Below, one piece after another: positions 23,735 through 36,869 of a stretch of 64,000 nucleotides of DNA; within the stretch, counting starts at the first letter, position 1, and each line of letters starts with the position of its first letter. This DNA comes from Eutrema japonicum (lineage: Eukaryota > Streptophyta > Magnoliopsida > Brassicales > Brassicaceae), in assembly GCA_030161315.1 (NCBI GenBank), contig BSQW01000014.1, positions 48,420,545 through 48,484,544 of the forward strand, written 5' to 3'. A program made the position numbers and the translations under genes. The notes beneath the pieces were generated by a model, which made no database searches, had not been told where the DNA came from, and saw only the letters and a program-made list of their open reading frames with translations.

Positions 23735-25061
23735 TGATATATCATGGTTTTTATCTCTTTTAAACCATGATATAGGTCCCATTTATGGAGTTTTTCTAGT
23801 ATTTTGGAGTTTTTTCGGGTCTTTTACAGGTTTAGATACGTTTGGAGTTTAATTGGAGATATTGAAGCATTCTGGAGCATTTTGGAGCATATGGAGATGC
23901 AGAGTCATGCAGAGACGTCAGAAGTTTGGTATTCGTTGAAAAACTTTCCACCGATGGATTGAGCTCAAATTTCGACACAAGACAGATCAATGGATTAGCT
24001 TTCATTTGGAAGGGGTTTGAGGTCATTCCAACGGTGCGATCAAAAGTTATGTCAGTTTTCATGAAGATAATCCAGTCTGGCGAGCAGAAGAGTCGACGCA
24101 TAGGATGAGTATCGACCGATACTACCTAGTATCGATCGATACTACTCGAGAAAACAGGAAACTTGACTTTTTACAAGTCTGGAGAGTTTGCATCTTAGTC
24201 CAGAAGTATTTAATTATTACAATAAGCCCTAGAACTTGTTTGAGCATTATAATTAGTTTTTTCAGCCACTTTTGTTGGCTAAGCTTTATTTTTATTCTTG
24301 ATACTTTGAGAGAGATTTGTTCCAGGGTTTTTTGGGAGACAACTCTGAACCCTTGTTTCTTATTGATTTCTTTTATGCAATTCTATTCATCTATGATTTC
24401 TGTTTCATTGATCATGTCTGAGTAGATCCACTTTAGGTTTAGGGTTCTCATAAAGGTTTTCTCTGAATGCTAGGTTGATTAGTTGATTAGGATTCACCAT
24501 CTGGATTAGTTCTTCACCATAGGTTGTTCTCAAAGCTAATTCTAGGTTGACGAATCTGGAACTTAGATCTTAGGATAATTGATTAGGCACGAGAGTGCGA
24601 TTAATTACCTGATAGAACTTAGGGTGAGGAAAATAACTATTTGCAAAGAGATTTGGTTTAGTTGTTTTGTGAACAAATCAAACTAGAACTAAAAGCTGGT
24701 TTAGACTTTAGGATTCGCAAAGAGATTTGGAATTCTAGGATTTAGACTTAGATAGTTTTCGCAACGAGAGTTGGTTAGCTATACTTTAGTGATTTGAGTT
24801 CAAGAACTGTGCTAAATCTGAATCCTGACTAGTTAGTTTATCTGCATTCATTGATTTCCTGAGAAATACACTGAACCTATCTTTCTCCCAATCGACTTAC
24901 AACACTTTTAATTTACGTATTGCTTTTAATTACATCTTTTGGTTTAGCTTAATTCGAATATATTTAATCTATTGTGTGATATCATAAGTTCTTGTGTTCG
25001 ACCCCTACATATACTACAACAACTGCTTTTATATTTATAGGGTATTAATTTGAACATATCA
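23735..25061 (+). mobile_element. Solo LTR of an Athila-like Gypsy family
   Basis: It starts TGATATATC and ends ACATATCA, with exact 5-bp duplications GATTG on both sides (23730-23734 and 25062-25066). Its length of 1,327 bp and much of its sequence match, in reverse complement, the 1,317-bp LTR at 38538-39854. One example is the stretch around GATGCAGAGTCATGCAGAGACG and GTTTGAGGTCATTCCAACGG. No internal region or second LTR is present, so it is a solo LTR. Confidence 0.85.
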
Positions 25062-25066
25062 GATTG

Positions 25067-25967
25067 TAAATAATATATAAAAAGGTATGATTTTTAAATT
25101 TCATAAGATATCTTAAAACGTTGGACTTTCGGCCTTGATTTCATAATTCATCGGTCGCCAACTCTGTAAAATCTTCAAGTACTCTAGTGGCAAAGGTGGC
25201 TGAACATGATTGGAAGATAAGCAGTCTGAGTTTCCCTTTACAATTTTTCTTAACTTTTTTTTTATATGTCTTACCTATTAATGGATCTTAACTTTTTATT
25301 AATTAGTTGCTTCCAGTCTTCAAATTCTCAGGACCACCAGTTCTGTTTTTAGTGTGCAGCCTTGGCTAAAATTTAATTAATGGCCAAATTTTGACCCTTA
25401 GTCATTGAAAGATCATTTTGTTGTCACTCTTCCATATATGCAGTTGATTTTACAAACATCTATTTTGTTCATATGCAAAATCAGAAAGTCCTTCTACCCA
25501 CTCCTAATACATTTTTTGGTGTGCCTCATCCAACATCTGAAGAAATATATTCGCATCTCAACAACACTTAAAGATCCCATATATTACAGCATCGTCATTT
25601 CAGAAAATGCGTTGTGAAGCATGTTGACGCATGGATCTTCCACGGTTGCCTTATCACCTTGAACAAGAATGTTAGAATAATCCATGACATTGTTTAAATA
25701 AATGTTGACAATTCTTTTAGAGAGAGAGAGACGTGGGACTATAATTATTAGAGCTATTTAGTATTGACTCGTAGGATAGGAGTAGACCTTCGTGTGAAAT
25801 AGACGATGGCTTTCAAATTATGTATCCCAAACCACATTTATCACATTGTTATATTTCAATTTAATATTCATAGTCTCTTCCTCTATATAAACACACCCAA
25901 GTCAGTACTGACCAATACATTAACACACACAATCTTGAGAAGAAAAAAAGAAGAGAGATAAAAAGAA
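25067..25967 (+). promoter_or_regulatory. Upstream region of the terpene synthase gene
   Basis: A TATA box (TATATAA, 25884-25890) sits 78 bp before the ATG, with a short purine-rich leader (GAAGAAAAAAAGAAGAGAG) just before the start. A GACGTGGG element lies at about 25730 and a TTGAC W-box core at about 25697. No gene is visible in the rest. The solo LTR ends about 0.9 kb upstream of the ATG. Confidence 0.6.
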
Positions 25968-28900
25968 ATGAAGTTCCCTTACGGTTCTTCTTCTGATAAT
26001 CTCCACAATTTGGTCAATGAGATCAAGAGAGACATTCAACTGTCCAACATTAATCTTGATCCTTACTCATTTGTCTCTCCTTCTGCTTACGACGCGGCTT
26101 GGTTATCTATGATCGAAGAAGACAACAACGTAGGTGATGATGAGCTTAGACCGATGTTTGGAGATTGTCTAGATTGGATTATGTGCAATCAAAATGCCGG
26201 AGAAGGTTTTTGGGGAAACTCCGGCGGTTATACTCCGGTGGTTGACGCCGGAGACGAAGACGAAGAAGACATGTATACTTTGATTTCAACTCTTGCTTGT
26301 GTTGTTGCACTTCACAAATGGAACATTGGATGTCTTCATCTCCACAAAGGTGCGTTGACTGAGTGGACTTTGATTTCGCATTATTGTTGCTCTTTGAGAA
26401 AACTATCTGTACATAATACGTAACTCACTACGTACTGATCACATGCATGGCCTACTGCGTTATTCACGTGCTTTTACTATTTAGATAACAAACATTTTTT
26501 TATCAAAAACATTTTTTATATTTTATTTGAGAAAAATAAACATATATGTTTATTCTATCGAAAAGCATATATTTACGGTTTATCACATGTTTTTTTGTCA
26601 TGTTTTTTGCTAATTTGATAATGAACATGCAAAAAAAAAAACATGCAAACGTATTATAAAATATTTTCTAGCTTAAACTATTGTTGCAAATGAACAAAAA
26701 TATTTTTATGATATGTTAAAAAAGAACACAAAATAATAAAAACTTATTATTAGAATATGTTATGTAAATTTAAATGAAAACACCAAAGATAAATGAAAGG
26801 TTTAATTTGTGTTTAGATATATAGAGAGAGATAATTAATCTCTTAATTATACTATTTAATATACTGAAATTTTTTATATGTTCAAAAAATATTTTAAGAA
26901 TCTTAAATTATCCTTTAAAAAATATGAAATTATTTTTAAAATATATATATATGAACATAAAATTACAGACTCTTGGTCAGTTCACTGTCATTTGTATCTT
27001 GTAAATGAAACAATTAAAAAACTAAATAATTTTAACTAGGGAAGAGATATATCGAAAGAAGAACGGAGCTGATAATTGGGAAATACAGCAACGAAGAGGG
27101 ATCCCATCCTCGTTGGTTCGTTATCAAATTCACAGGAATCCTCGAGCTTGCTCAACAACTTGGCTTACACTTTGTTTTCTCCGGTCGCTGTATTGAAATG
27201 ATCAAAGATGTGTTTTATCAACGCCAAGAGATTCTGAAAAGGTAACGTTACATGAAAATAAATCTAGACAGATGTCACTTATTTTAAATTTTATTAGTAA
27301 GTTAGCACTTTCTTAAAGTGTTAAAAATCTTTTTGTGTGAAAAGACAATTTTACCTCTTTTATTGTTAGATCGTGTACCGTACATTATCGTACACTCCGT
27401 ATTGTACAAAGGTAAAATTGGGTTGAACAGTGAAATAAATGTTATATTTTACTAAAGTTTTAAAAAATATCAACATATTAATGAAACTTCAATTAAGTGA
27501 CTTTACATGGAAAGCTCCCAAAAATCTTTATCAAAATATATAAAAAATCTTTATCAATTTTTTTTCAATTTTTTTTTGTTTGTTTTCCAGAGAAAAATTG
27601 GTGGATGATTGTAACCATAAACCTCTACTGGCATATCTAGAGGTATTGCCATCGACATTATATGTCGAAAACCATGAAGACATCATAATTAAGAGCCTCG
27701 ACAATATTGATGGCTCTTTATTTCAGTCGCCTTCAGCAACTGCATCAGCATTTATGCTCACTCGCAACGCAAAGTGTCTTGCTTATCTTCAAAATGTCGT
27801 TCAAAGATGCCCAAATGGAGGTTAAATTTAAGCTTCTAGTTATTCCAAAGCTATATATGGATCATTTCAGTATGATTAGTATTTAATTGCAATTTAATAT
27901 GTTTTAAAAAGTTATGTATGATTTCTTGTCTCAGTGCCACAAAAGTACCCTCTCAATGAAGAACTCATAAAACTCTCCATGGTTAATGTAATCGAGAATA
28001 TCGGTTTAGGAGAGTTCTTTGGTAGAGAGACTGAACATGTTATTCAACAAGTTTACAGGTGAAGATAAATTTATAATCACCATTTTTACATCTCTTTCGA
28101 TATATAAAACGTAAGCAAAGTTTGTTTTTTTTTTCCCGTGTATAATTAAGGAGTTACGGGGAAGAAGATGTTGAGAGAATGCCCATCAGTTACCTAGCTG
28201 ATCAATTGCACAAAGACTCTCTTGCATTTAGGATGTTAAGAATGCGAGGTCACATGGTTTCGCCGAGTACGAACTAACTCTTATTTCGATTACATGAAAG
28301 GGAGTTCTTTGTTCTTTTCTTTACCGAGTTTAAAAGTCTTTGTGTAAATACTTTTCAGGAAGCTTTTGCTGGTTCTTGAATGATCACGAAACTCGAAATC
28401 ATTTGGAAAGAAATATAGACTCTTTCTTCCTCGTCATCCTTAGTGTGTACAGAGCCACAGATCTCATGTTTCCTGGAGAGCATGAGCTTGAAAAAGCAAG
28501 AGAATATACTCGAAATTTACTCGAGCAAAGTCGGTCCATAGATGAAAGATTGGTAGAAAGATTTTACAATAAGTTGAAGTGTTTTAAGTAATTAAAAATG
28601 CATGGCTTAATGGTTCAAATAAATAATTATTGGTTTATAGGTTAAGCATGAATTAAGTACTCCATGGATAGCTCGACTCAAACACCTTGATCATAGGATG
28701 TGGATTGAGGACAAGAACTCAACTTTTCTCTCAATCGGAAAAGCCTCCTTTATAAGGTATATATAATACACATGATATTGATCTATCTAATTTTAGGTCC
28801 TTGAAAAACAAGCTAATTCAAGGGTTTTTTTTTTTGTGATTTCTGGAATCAGACTAAATAGTTCATATAGCGACAAATTGACTCATCTTGCTGCAAGAAA

Positions 28901-31900
28901 CTTCGATTTTCAACAAGCCATATATCGACGTGAGCTGGAGGAATTGACAACGTAAGTAGACTTTATAGTTTCACTATATTAGTGTTCTTCATCGTAGAGA
29001 GAGAAAGTATAAGAACCCAAAATTTCTCATTAATAATTAAGAATTTGTTATAGAAATGATATAATGAACAATCTCACTTAACCAGAAATAACCAGACTGG
29101 TTCATCATAATTAACTTTATAAACCGGACATTCCAGAGCATGGCTCTGATACTGTTCTTCATCGTAGAAAGAGAAAGTACAAGAACCCAAAATTTTTCAT
29201 TAGTGACATAAATGATATAGTGAACAATCTCACTTAACCATAAATAACCAGATTCATCATAATTAACCCTATAAACCGGACATTCCAGAGCCCTTAAACC
29301 AATCTATACAATTGCTATATACATGTTAATACACTACATGGTAACTGTGAGAAGAAAATCATTTTGATGTGGCAAAATTGCGTTTTTGGTACACAAACTC
29401 TAATCCATGAAGTGAATTGACACAGTTGGGTGAAGAAATGGGGACTTAGTGATATTGGTTTTGGTAGAGAGAAGACAACATATTGTTACTTTGCAGCTGT
29501 GACTTCATTGCCTTTTGAATCTGCCATTAAAGTTGGAAAGCTTCCAGCGAAGACTGCCATCCTCATCACAGTTGCCGATGATTTCTTTGATGAAGAAGGT
29601 TCTTTGGATGATTTAAATGCTCTTACTAAAGCAGTTATAAGGTACATTTGTTAAAATATCGGTTACGCTGGTGTAATTACTAATTAGAGACAATCTTAGT
29701 AACTTAATTATTGATAAAGATGTGTATTAAAATCAGGCCCGACTCAAAGAAATTGGGGACCCTTGGAAAATGCCCATGTTGCCATGGGGTTGAGCCGGCC
29801 TAAATTGCAATCTTATTAATCTGTTGATTCTTGATTGAATTATTGTTTTCATATTTATGGTGATAGGTGGGAAGGAGAAGAGCTTAAAGGTTACGGCAAT
29901 ATCATATTTAGAGCACTTGATGATATCGTAAAAGAGACTGCAGAGGCTTGCCATAAGCAACACGGAACCGACATAACAGAGCAGCTTCACAACATCGTAT
30001 GTCCATAATAAATGATATTTTGAAACAATTTAGGATCACTTATTCTCTGCTTTATCATTGATTTTTTTTTTAATCAACTCTTTTAAGAGTGAACTAAGGA
30101 TTGATCATAAACTATGAATTAAGCATAATCAAGATCAGGTAAAATAAAACTAGTTTTGATCAACCCGGAACATCGTATATAAATCCTCCATGTATATTTT
30201 TTTGTAAATTAAATAGCTTTAAAGGTCACTGATTTTTAATTTAGAACTGTAATTAAAAATGAAAACAACTTCGTCATCAATTTTGATTCGGTCCAAAAGA
30301 AAACTTAATCCTGTCACACTAGCATAACCAAATTTTGACCCAAAAAAATTGACTAACTAACATTGTAGAATTCTTGTTTCCGTTTTTTATGCCCTCAACT
30401 TATATTTTTCTTGTCAAGAGGCTCGTAGTCTAGTAGTACCCCTGTCATTGTGAGTGGAAAATCCTAGGTTCGAGTCCTTTGGTAGGGAAAATATTAAAAA
30501 TATTTTCCTATCCCACACGGACGTGGTCGAGTGGTCGGTCGGAGGAGGACGGCTAGGTAAAGGGTACACTCCCACCCGAGTTCGATTCTCCCCTGGCGCA
30601 GATGCTCGAAACAAGGTCACAAACGTGTGTGGAAGCTGGCACTGGGCTTCGGCCCAGTTGAAAACTCGTGAGGATGCTTTGTCAGTTGGGCCAACTCACT
30701 CTAGGCAATAGTCGGAAGGCGCGAAGTCTTACTGGTTTGGCATGTGGTAGCCAGTCCCCATCTCTCCAATAGGATATCGACCGGATAGCCTAGGTTATCA
30801 AAAAAAAAAAAAAAACTTATATTTTTCTTTCATCGATTTATTATTGTTGACTCATTCAAAACAAGAAAAATAGCCTATCCTTTTTAATAAAAAAAATTCT
30901 TAGAAATTTAAAATTTAAAATTCAATTTACAAAAAAAAACACTTTATACATATAAATTATTCTGAAAATATTTTCTTATAATAATTATGCAGTGGGGTGA
31001 CACTTTTGAGTCATGGCTGCGTGAAGCCGAATGGAGTAAGAAGGGACATATGCCTTCAAAGGAAGAATATCTTCGAAATGGAATGATCTCAATCGCAGCA
31101 CACACCATTGCTCTTTCCATGTCATGTCTCCTTGAACCTGTTTTTCCCCAACATAAACTCAACCGTGGAAAATATGATACGTTAACCACATTGCTCATGA
31201 TCATACCTCGACTCTTAAATGATCTACAAAGTTATCAGGTGATTCAAATTATGAATTTTTTTTTCTTTATTTTTATGTATTTAGAGCATTATAATACTTC
31301 CTCCGGTTTTTTAAAAAATGATGTTTTAAGGAGTTTTTTTTGTTCTCAAATAAGTGATATTTTCAGTTTTCAATAAAAAAAATTAAATAAATTTTAATTG
31401 TTTTTGAGTATTTGTATTTTGCAAATTGTTTTCTTATTGGTTGAATTGTGTTTAAATGGATAATAAATGATATTTTTATTATGAAAAAAAAAATTAAATG
31501 AATCATTAATCTATATGCAAAAACTTTAAACATCACTTATATTAGAACATAGTGAATATTTTTTATAGGGTTTTAGTGGTCATTTTCGTATTGGTCGAGA
31601 TCAAAGATCGATGGCGACTTCCATTTATAGGTTTTAAAGTAGAGTTAAGCCAAAGAAAAAATAAGGAGTATTAATCCGGTAACTTGGCAAAATTTAAGGT
31701 GAATAGAATAGATTAATAATTTTGTTTTGTTTGATCATAACACACTCTTATACTTATACGATCAAACATGTCATGCAAAGTGAATTCACAGAGGGAACAA
31801 GAACAAGGGAAGATCAACTCCGTGCTACTTCACATGAGGAATCATACAGGTCTCCAGATTGAGGACTCGATCACTCATATCCAAAAGATAATCGATTCAA

Positions 31901-32352
31901 ATAGGAAAGAGTTTCTTGAGCATGTACTTGTGGATGGACTAAGTGATTTGCCCAAACCGTGCAGAGAGATTCACATGTCTTGTTGCCAAGTCTTCGAGAT
32001 GTTTTTCAACAAGAAGAACCGTTATGATTCCGACACAGAGATGCTTCAAGACATTAAGAAAGCTCTCTACGATCCCGTGAATGTAAATAAACTCTCAAAG
32101 ATCGAGCCTATGCCGTTGATGGGACATGGTGATGAGTTTCTGATGCTTCCTCTGCTTTTGAACCTTTCACCAAAGATTCTTGAATTTAAGAGGAAGGATG
32201 ATCAATACAAGGCGGTGAAAACATCCATGTGCTTGAGAAGAAGCTTTCATGCTCATAAACGCGTTATTGCCTCACAGCCTCTCAAGATTGTTGCCTCGCA
32301 GAGGAAACCGGTACCAATGATGCCAAACATATTATCACCGTGCTTTTACTGA
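25968..32352 (+). CDS. TPS04: Geranyllinalool synthase ortholog (terpene synthase TPS-e/f), frameshifted in exon 7
   Basis: Twelve exons: 25968-26349, 27040-27241, 27591-27820, 27935-28058, 28151-28266, 28359-28552, 28640-28756, 28853-28951, 29426-29641, 29867-29996, 30993-31238 and 31792-32352, all with GT-AG introns. Allowing for one shift, the product is about 871 residues, close to Arabidopsis TPS04. The class I motif DDFFD is at about residue 539 and the NSE motif NDLQSYQRE at about 679-687, across the exon 11/12 junction; no class II DxDD is seen. There is no obvious plastid transit peptide. Known role of the family: converts geranylgeranyl diphosphate to (E,E)-geranyllinalool, precursor of the herbivore-induced volatile TMTT. 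The exon total is 2,617 bases, one too many; an extra base at 28735-28745 shifts the frame to a TAG in exon 8. It may be a recent pseudogene or a sequence error. Confidence 0.9.
28735..28745 (+). other. One-base frameshift in terpene synthase exon 7
   Basis: Upstream codons read HRMWIEDKNS in one frame; downstream codons read KASFIR in the next. Between them lies CAATCGGAAAAAGCC with one base too many. Without the shift, phases of all 12 exons agree and end in TGA. With it, translation meets TAG at the third codon of exon 8 after about 457 residues, before the DDFFD and NSE motifs. Confidence 0.85.
28982..29291 (+). repeat. Direct duplication in terpene synthase intron 8
   Basis: A unit beginning TGTTCTTCATCGTAGA and ending GGACATTCCAGAGC occurs at 28982-29141 and again at 29152-29291, with small indels. 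It has no coding content. It accounts for most of this intron's extra length. Confidence 0.85.
30413..30813 (+). mobile_element. Dimeric tRNA-derived SINE in intron 10
   Basis: About 385 bp plus a poly(A) tail sit between two perfect 16-bp copies of AACTTATATTTTTCTT (30397-30412 and 30814-30829). There are two tRNA-like promoter units. The first has a B box GGTTCGAGTCC (30467-30477). The second has an A-box-like TGGTCGAGTGGTC (about 30524) and a B-box-like GAGTTCGATTC (about 30577). The insertion is in the sense orientation in the 996-bp intron 10. A real tRNA gene is ruled out by the missing acceptor pairing, the length and the tail. Confidence 0.85.
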
Positions 32353-33331
32353 TTAATCTCTTATCTTTTTATGTTATGTATAGATTTTTGAATAATCTCT
32401 ACATGTCTTACATGTAAAAATAGTTTTTATTTTTGTGTGAATTAATAAAATTGTAGATGTGTGCGTGTGAAAGATTTAGAACCTGTTTTTTTTAAATTGA
32501 TTTGTGCTAGTGCTAGCTATACGACTAGAAACCACTGTTAAAATCTCACACTAGAAGTGAGATGGATCGATATGAGTATACAAAATGACATATGTCTTTT
32601 TACTCATCTAATATATTAAAACATAGTGTTATTTTGTGTTCAAACAGGAAAAAATGAAAATAAATCTATTCTTATCATTAATAACTTTTAAACTTTAGAT
32701 TTTTGTGAATAACTATTCCTGGTTTCCAAACAGCTGAATTTTGCTCAATTAAAAAATTATTTAATTAATATGATACAATTAAAGATTAATTAATTTAATT
32801 AATTAATCTCATTATATATATTAATTTTAATTCGTAATTATAAAAATTCAGACTATGTTAGAAATTAAATTAATTATTTAAAATTATAAATAAAATCGAT
32901 AATTTAAATTTTTATTATTATTTTGTTACAAAAAAATAGTATTAGTTATTTTGAATTTTTTAATTTCGATTATGCCAAATAATTTAATAATCAAATTTTT
33001 TTGAATGATACATATTCAAAATTAAAAAATTTCATTGAAAGATAATATGAAATTTTGAATTTAATGTAGATTTTCTGAGATTTCATCAACAATTACAAAC
33101 AAAATAGTCAAAATTAATAACAAAATATGTTTACTTCTAAATTTAAATCTTATTAATACAATCAAATTCAATATTTGTTATTTACATATATAAAATGATT
33201 AATATTTTAAGAATCACACAATTTTAGGAATTGTTAATTTAAAATTTAATATGTGTGAAAACACTATTTGTGAAAGATATGGAATATATATTATTTAGCT
33301 TATCATAATCTTCAATATAATTTGTTTCTCT
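32353..33331. other. Convergent intergenic region
   Basis: This is the 3' side of both host genes and is very AT-rich. CATCTAATATATTAAAACATAG at about 32607 resembles the 5' terminus (TC then TATTAAAA) of Brassicaceae Helitrons, but no matching 3' end was found nearby. No gene is visible. Confidence 0.4.
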
Positions 33332-35838
33332 CTATAGCGACAAAGGGGGAAGAACTCCGTTGAGAAAGGCGGAGAAAAACGCAAGGGATTCGCTGGGTTT
33401 GAACGAAGGCACATCATGTCCTGCTCCTTTGAACGTTGCGAATGTTAAACCTTCATATTCTTGAAGCCATCCACTAACCTAAAAACCAGAAATAAAAACA
33501 ATATATAATCATGCTTCGAAAACAATTCTTATTATTTATATTATGATTAGTAATTTTCAATGAATGCTATCATTTTGACCTGTTTCTCGTGGTACCATGG
33601 CCTCCAAGACGTCTTGATGGATAATTCCAATTTATTTATGCAGTACCTTGTCCCGAGTACGGGAACTCGTCCGTCTGTATCGCCACTGAGCCAACACCAA
33701 GGAGAAACATAAGCAAATGATAATCAAAGATCCCAAGCTAAAGTCCAGAAGAAGTTTAGAATATATGTGTCAGTTTTTAAGTCCCATTCATCATATGTAT
33801 ATATTGGTTAACTAAAAAATTAAAAAACGGGAAACTCAGAAGGTCGAAGAAATACCTGTAAACCCATATTCTAAATCCTCCAGCGATTAATTTCTTATAT
33901 ATTGGCAAAACTGAGGGCTTTGAATCAGTCCAATTATCAAAAATATCATCACTGTTTGGCAGAAAAAAATAATAGAGATTATTTTAGATAGGTTAATATA
34001 TATATATATAGAAAAATTAAAAAAAAAAAAAAAGATAAACAAGAGTAGTAGTACTTGCAAATGCTCCACTTCTTGAGATGAATACCATCACTTGCGTGAA
34101 GAGCTTTCTGGACATCTGCTCTGTTGTAGAATACTCTTGTGTAATCATCCAAACACGGGTCGTATCCGCCCATCATCCTCTTCATCTGTTGAGAGTTATA
34201 TGTAAGTTTTCGTCGCAATTACAATATTGTGACATATATATCTACACAAAGTAGATGAGTCTTAATTAGTTACCATTTTGGAATTGGCGAGATTAGTCTT
34301 GAATCCCGTCGAATCGACGGAGGAATTAAGCGTTGAATTTCCAATACAGGTAGGAGTATAGAGACTGTATTGATCAATTTTGTGATATTGTTTGAGTACT
34401 TCGTCTACGCCGTCTTTGCATTCTTTAACATCCCAAGTAGTGTTGCTACTGAAATTGCAACTTCTTTTTATGACTCCATACGTCTCGTCTGATATCACCG
34501 CATGGCTCCATGCGTAATCCACCCATCCGTCCCAATCTTCGGCTTCCGATGTTTCAGGATTTCCAAGCTAACCACCCAAAGAAGAAAATTATAGAAATGT
34601 CATCAAGTTTACAGAATCATAGATCGAAAATATCTTACGATTAAATTTGTTTAGCATTAAGATCAAAATTACTAAAATACTTAAAACTTCAATTATCAAG
34701 TATTGGATATTGTTAAAATCCATGCATTTTAAAATGTTGATAACTTAAAATAATATATAAAATATATAGACTGATATATTAATTTATTACCAATTAGTTT
34801 TGAATTGAAAGTTTATGAAACTTAACATAGTATCATATCTCGAACACACCGGTCCAACCACCATAATCGAAAAATCATTCCAATCCAAAAATTGGTATGA
34901 TAGATCCTAACCGGAATCGATCCAATCCAAAATTAATCCTATAATGAGATTCTATCGAGATGAACCAGTATTTAGAAGTACCAAAAATATCCAAAGATTC
35001 AAAAGGAAAACTAGACAATGCATGATGTAAATTTGTTCAATATCATTGCAACTAATAGTAATGAAGTGTCCTTAAATATCAATCCGATGTTCTAGTATAT
35101 ATTATTAAAATCAAACATACCAAAATGCCCTTAAGCTTGATGTGAAGTGACGAGCTATCATTGTTCTTGTCATAAATGATCTCTGCAAGCTCCGGTATGT
35201 ACTTTCCTTCATCGTTAGTTTAAAAATAAAAAGATGAATCAAAAGATGAATCAAAACTATAGATGATGATATAATGTTTTTTAGTGCTAAGTCCAAACCT
35301 GCATAGCTCTCTCCTGCTATATAGAATTCGTTTTTTCTGTAAGCTGGGAATCGCTGTAACCACTTTTCGATGAAGGCGTATCCATCTCTCGCTGTTGATG
35401 GTGTTATACATTGTCGTCACGTTCGTAAAATACATGCCATAATAATATATTTGACGTTAAAGATAGGGATGGAATTTTTTGGGTGTAATATATCCACTTT
35501 GATATATTTTCTAATTTAAAAAGATTTAGTTTAAAATTTACAAAACAAATCAAGAAAATCATATCTTTGAACGCATTTAACGTGAGAATGACTGAATACA
35601 TGTCATTACTTATATATACCTGTAAAATCATCGCCGAGTTCTTTATAATCACTACTTGTGTTTGAATACGAAAACCCCACACCAACGGGAGATTCTAAAA
35701 ACAGCATGTTGGCCTCTGCATCAGCAAATTAAACATATCTATTTACTTTTATCTAGTATAGATTAAGAATATCTCATTGGAAAGGAAAAAAATAATTTCA
35801 TTCATTGCCATTTTGAGATGAAAAAGACCATGAACTTT

Positions 35839-35872
<34 letters not shown>

Positions 35873-36428
35873 TAATGTAAAGATACATCATACATTATAA
35901 TGATATATACATATAGGGAAAAACAATTATGGTATACCTTTATTCCATGCGTAGGGGTTAAACTTAATACTGTTTCCTTTTTTATCCACGAGAAATGGAC
36001 CAATCTCTTGTGTTGCTCCGTATCCCACAGAAGAACAACCAGGACCTATATGTATTATAGTTATAAACAATGAAAAATCAAGAAGTTCTATTAAAAAAAA
36101 AACACTTAAGAAAAGTGTATGTGTAAGATTAACATAACTATGTTTCCTTAAAAGTAAAAAATTGAGTCTGATTACCTCCATTAAGCCATAGTACTAAAGG
36201 CTTCTGGTTTGGGAGACTCATAGCCTCGAAAAACCAATAAAACATAGCCCTCCCATTTGTTTCATCAACCGGGACATAACCGGCGTAATGTCTAAAGCTC
36301 ACACCAGATTGACCAGGCAAATCCGTAACGAGATCTCGCATTGCTTCTGGGCTATCAGACGAAACAAACGAGAAAAGAGTGCAAAGACACAAAGCAATGG
36401 ATACATTGTAAATAGTTTGATGACTCAT
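33332..36428 (-). CDS. SCPL32: Serine carboxypeptidase-like protein, SCPL32 ortholog
   Basis: Ten exons on the minus strand: 36428-36176, 36045-35938, 35715-35620, 35391-35299, 35206-35121, 34567-34274, 34185-34055, 33951-33856, 33685-33580 and 33478-33332. All introns are GT-AG, phases agree, and the 1,410-base frame is open for 469 residues. The start is the ATG at 36428, giving a signal peptide (hydrophobic core SIALCLCTLFSFVSS). The S10 peptidase features are complete: oxyanion block NGGPGCSS (residues 83-90), nucleophile Ser181 in GESYAG, Asp388 in SGDTDG and His442 in GAGHDVP. The product should be secreted or vacuolar. SCPL proteins act as peptidases or acyltransferases; this one's substrate is not known to me. 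Its position beside TPS04 matches Arabidopsis. Confidence 0.93.
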
Positions 36429-36500
36429 TAGGGAGTGAAATTTCGAAAAGAGATAAGAAGAAGTAACGAGGTGGTTGACACTTGAGGCTTGGATTTTCTC

Positions 36501-36510
36501 TATTTATATA
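36501..36510 (-). promoter_or_regulatory. TATA box of the SCPL gene
   Basis: The minus strand reads TATATAAATA, 73 bp upstream of the start codon, preceding TCTCTCTT-free leader sequence. Distance and sequence suit a plant core promoter. Confidence 0.65.
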
Positions 36511-36654
36511 CGGAAACATTGTGATTCTATTTTGCGTTTTGTTTCCAATGTGGAAATAAGGTGAATACGGAGAATAGTCCTCTGTGGCAATTAATAGATT
36601 TAATTCCATCATGTTAGACTGTTAGTCAAAGATTGAAAAAGAATTGAAAATACT

Positions 36655-36814
36655 AACATATATATATATATTACTAATAAAAGTTTATCTATATGCACAT
36701 ATAAAGAAATTATATAAGTTGATCTATATTACTAATAAAAGTTGATCTATATAAATATAAATATTATGATAAATAACTAAAATAATATAAATAACAATTT
36801 TTATATAAATAAAT

Positions 36815-36869
<55 letters not shown>

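Noticed and set aside
25401..25680. A gene fragment upstream of the terpene synthase
   Set aside because: Short frames on both strands looked coding-like at first, but no family could be recognised and no splice structure is evident.
30413..30620. One or two tRNA genes
   Set aside because: A and B boxes are present, but there is no paired acceptor stem of the right length. The unit ends in poly(A) and has a 16-bp target duplication, so it is a SINE.
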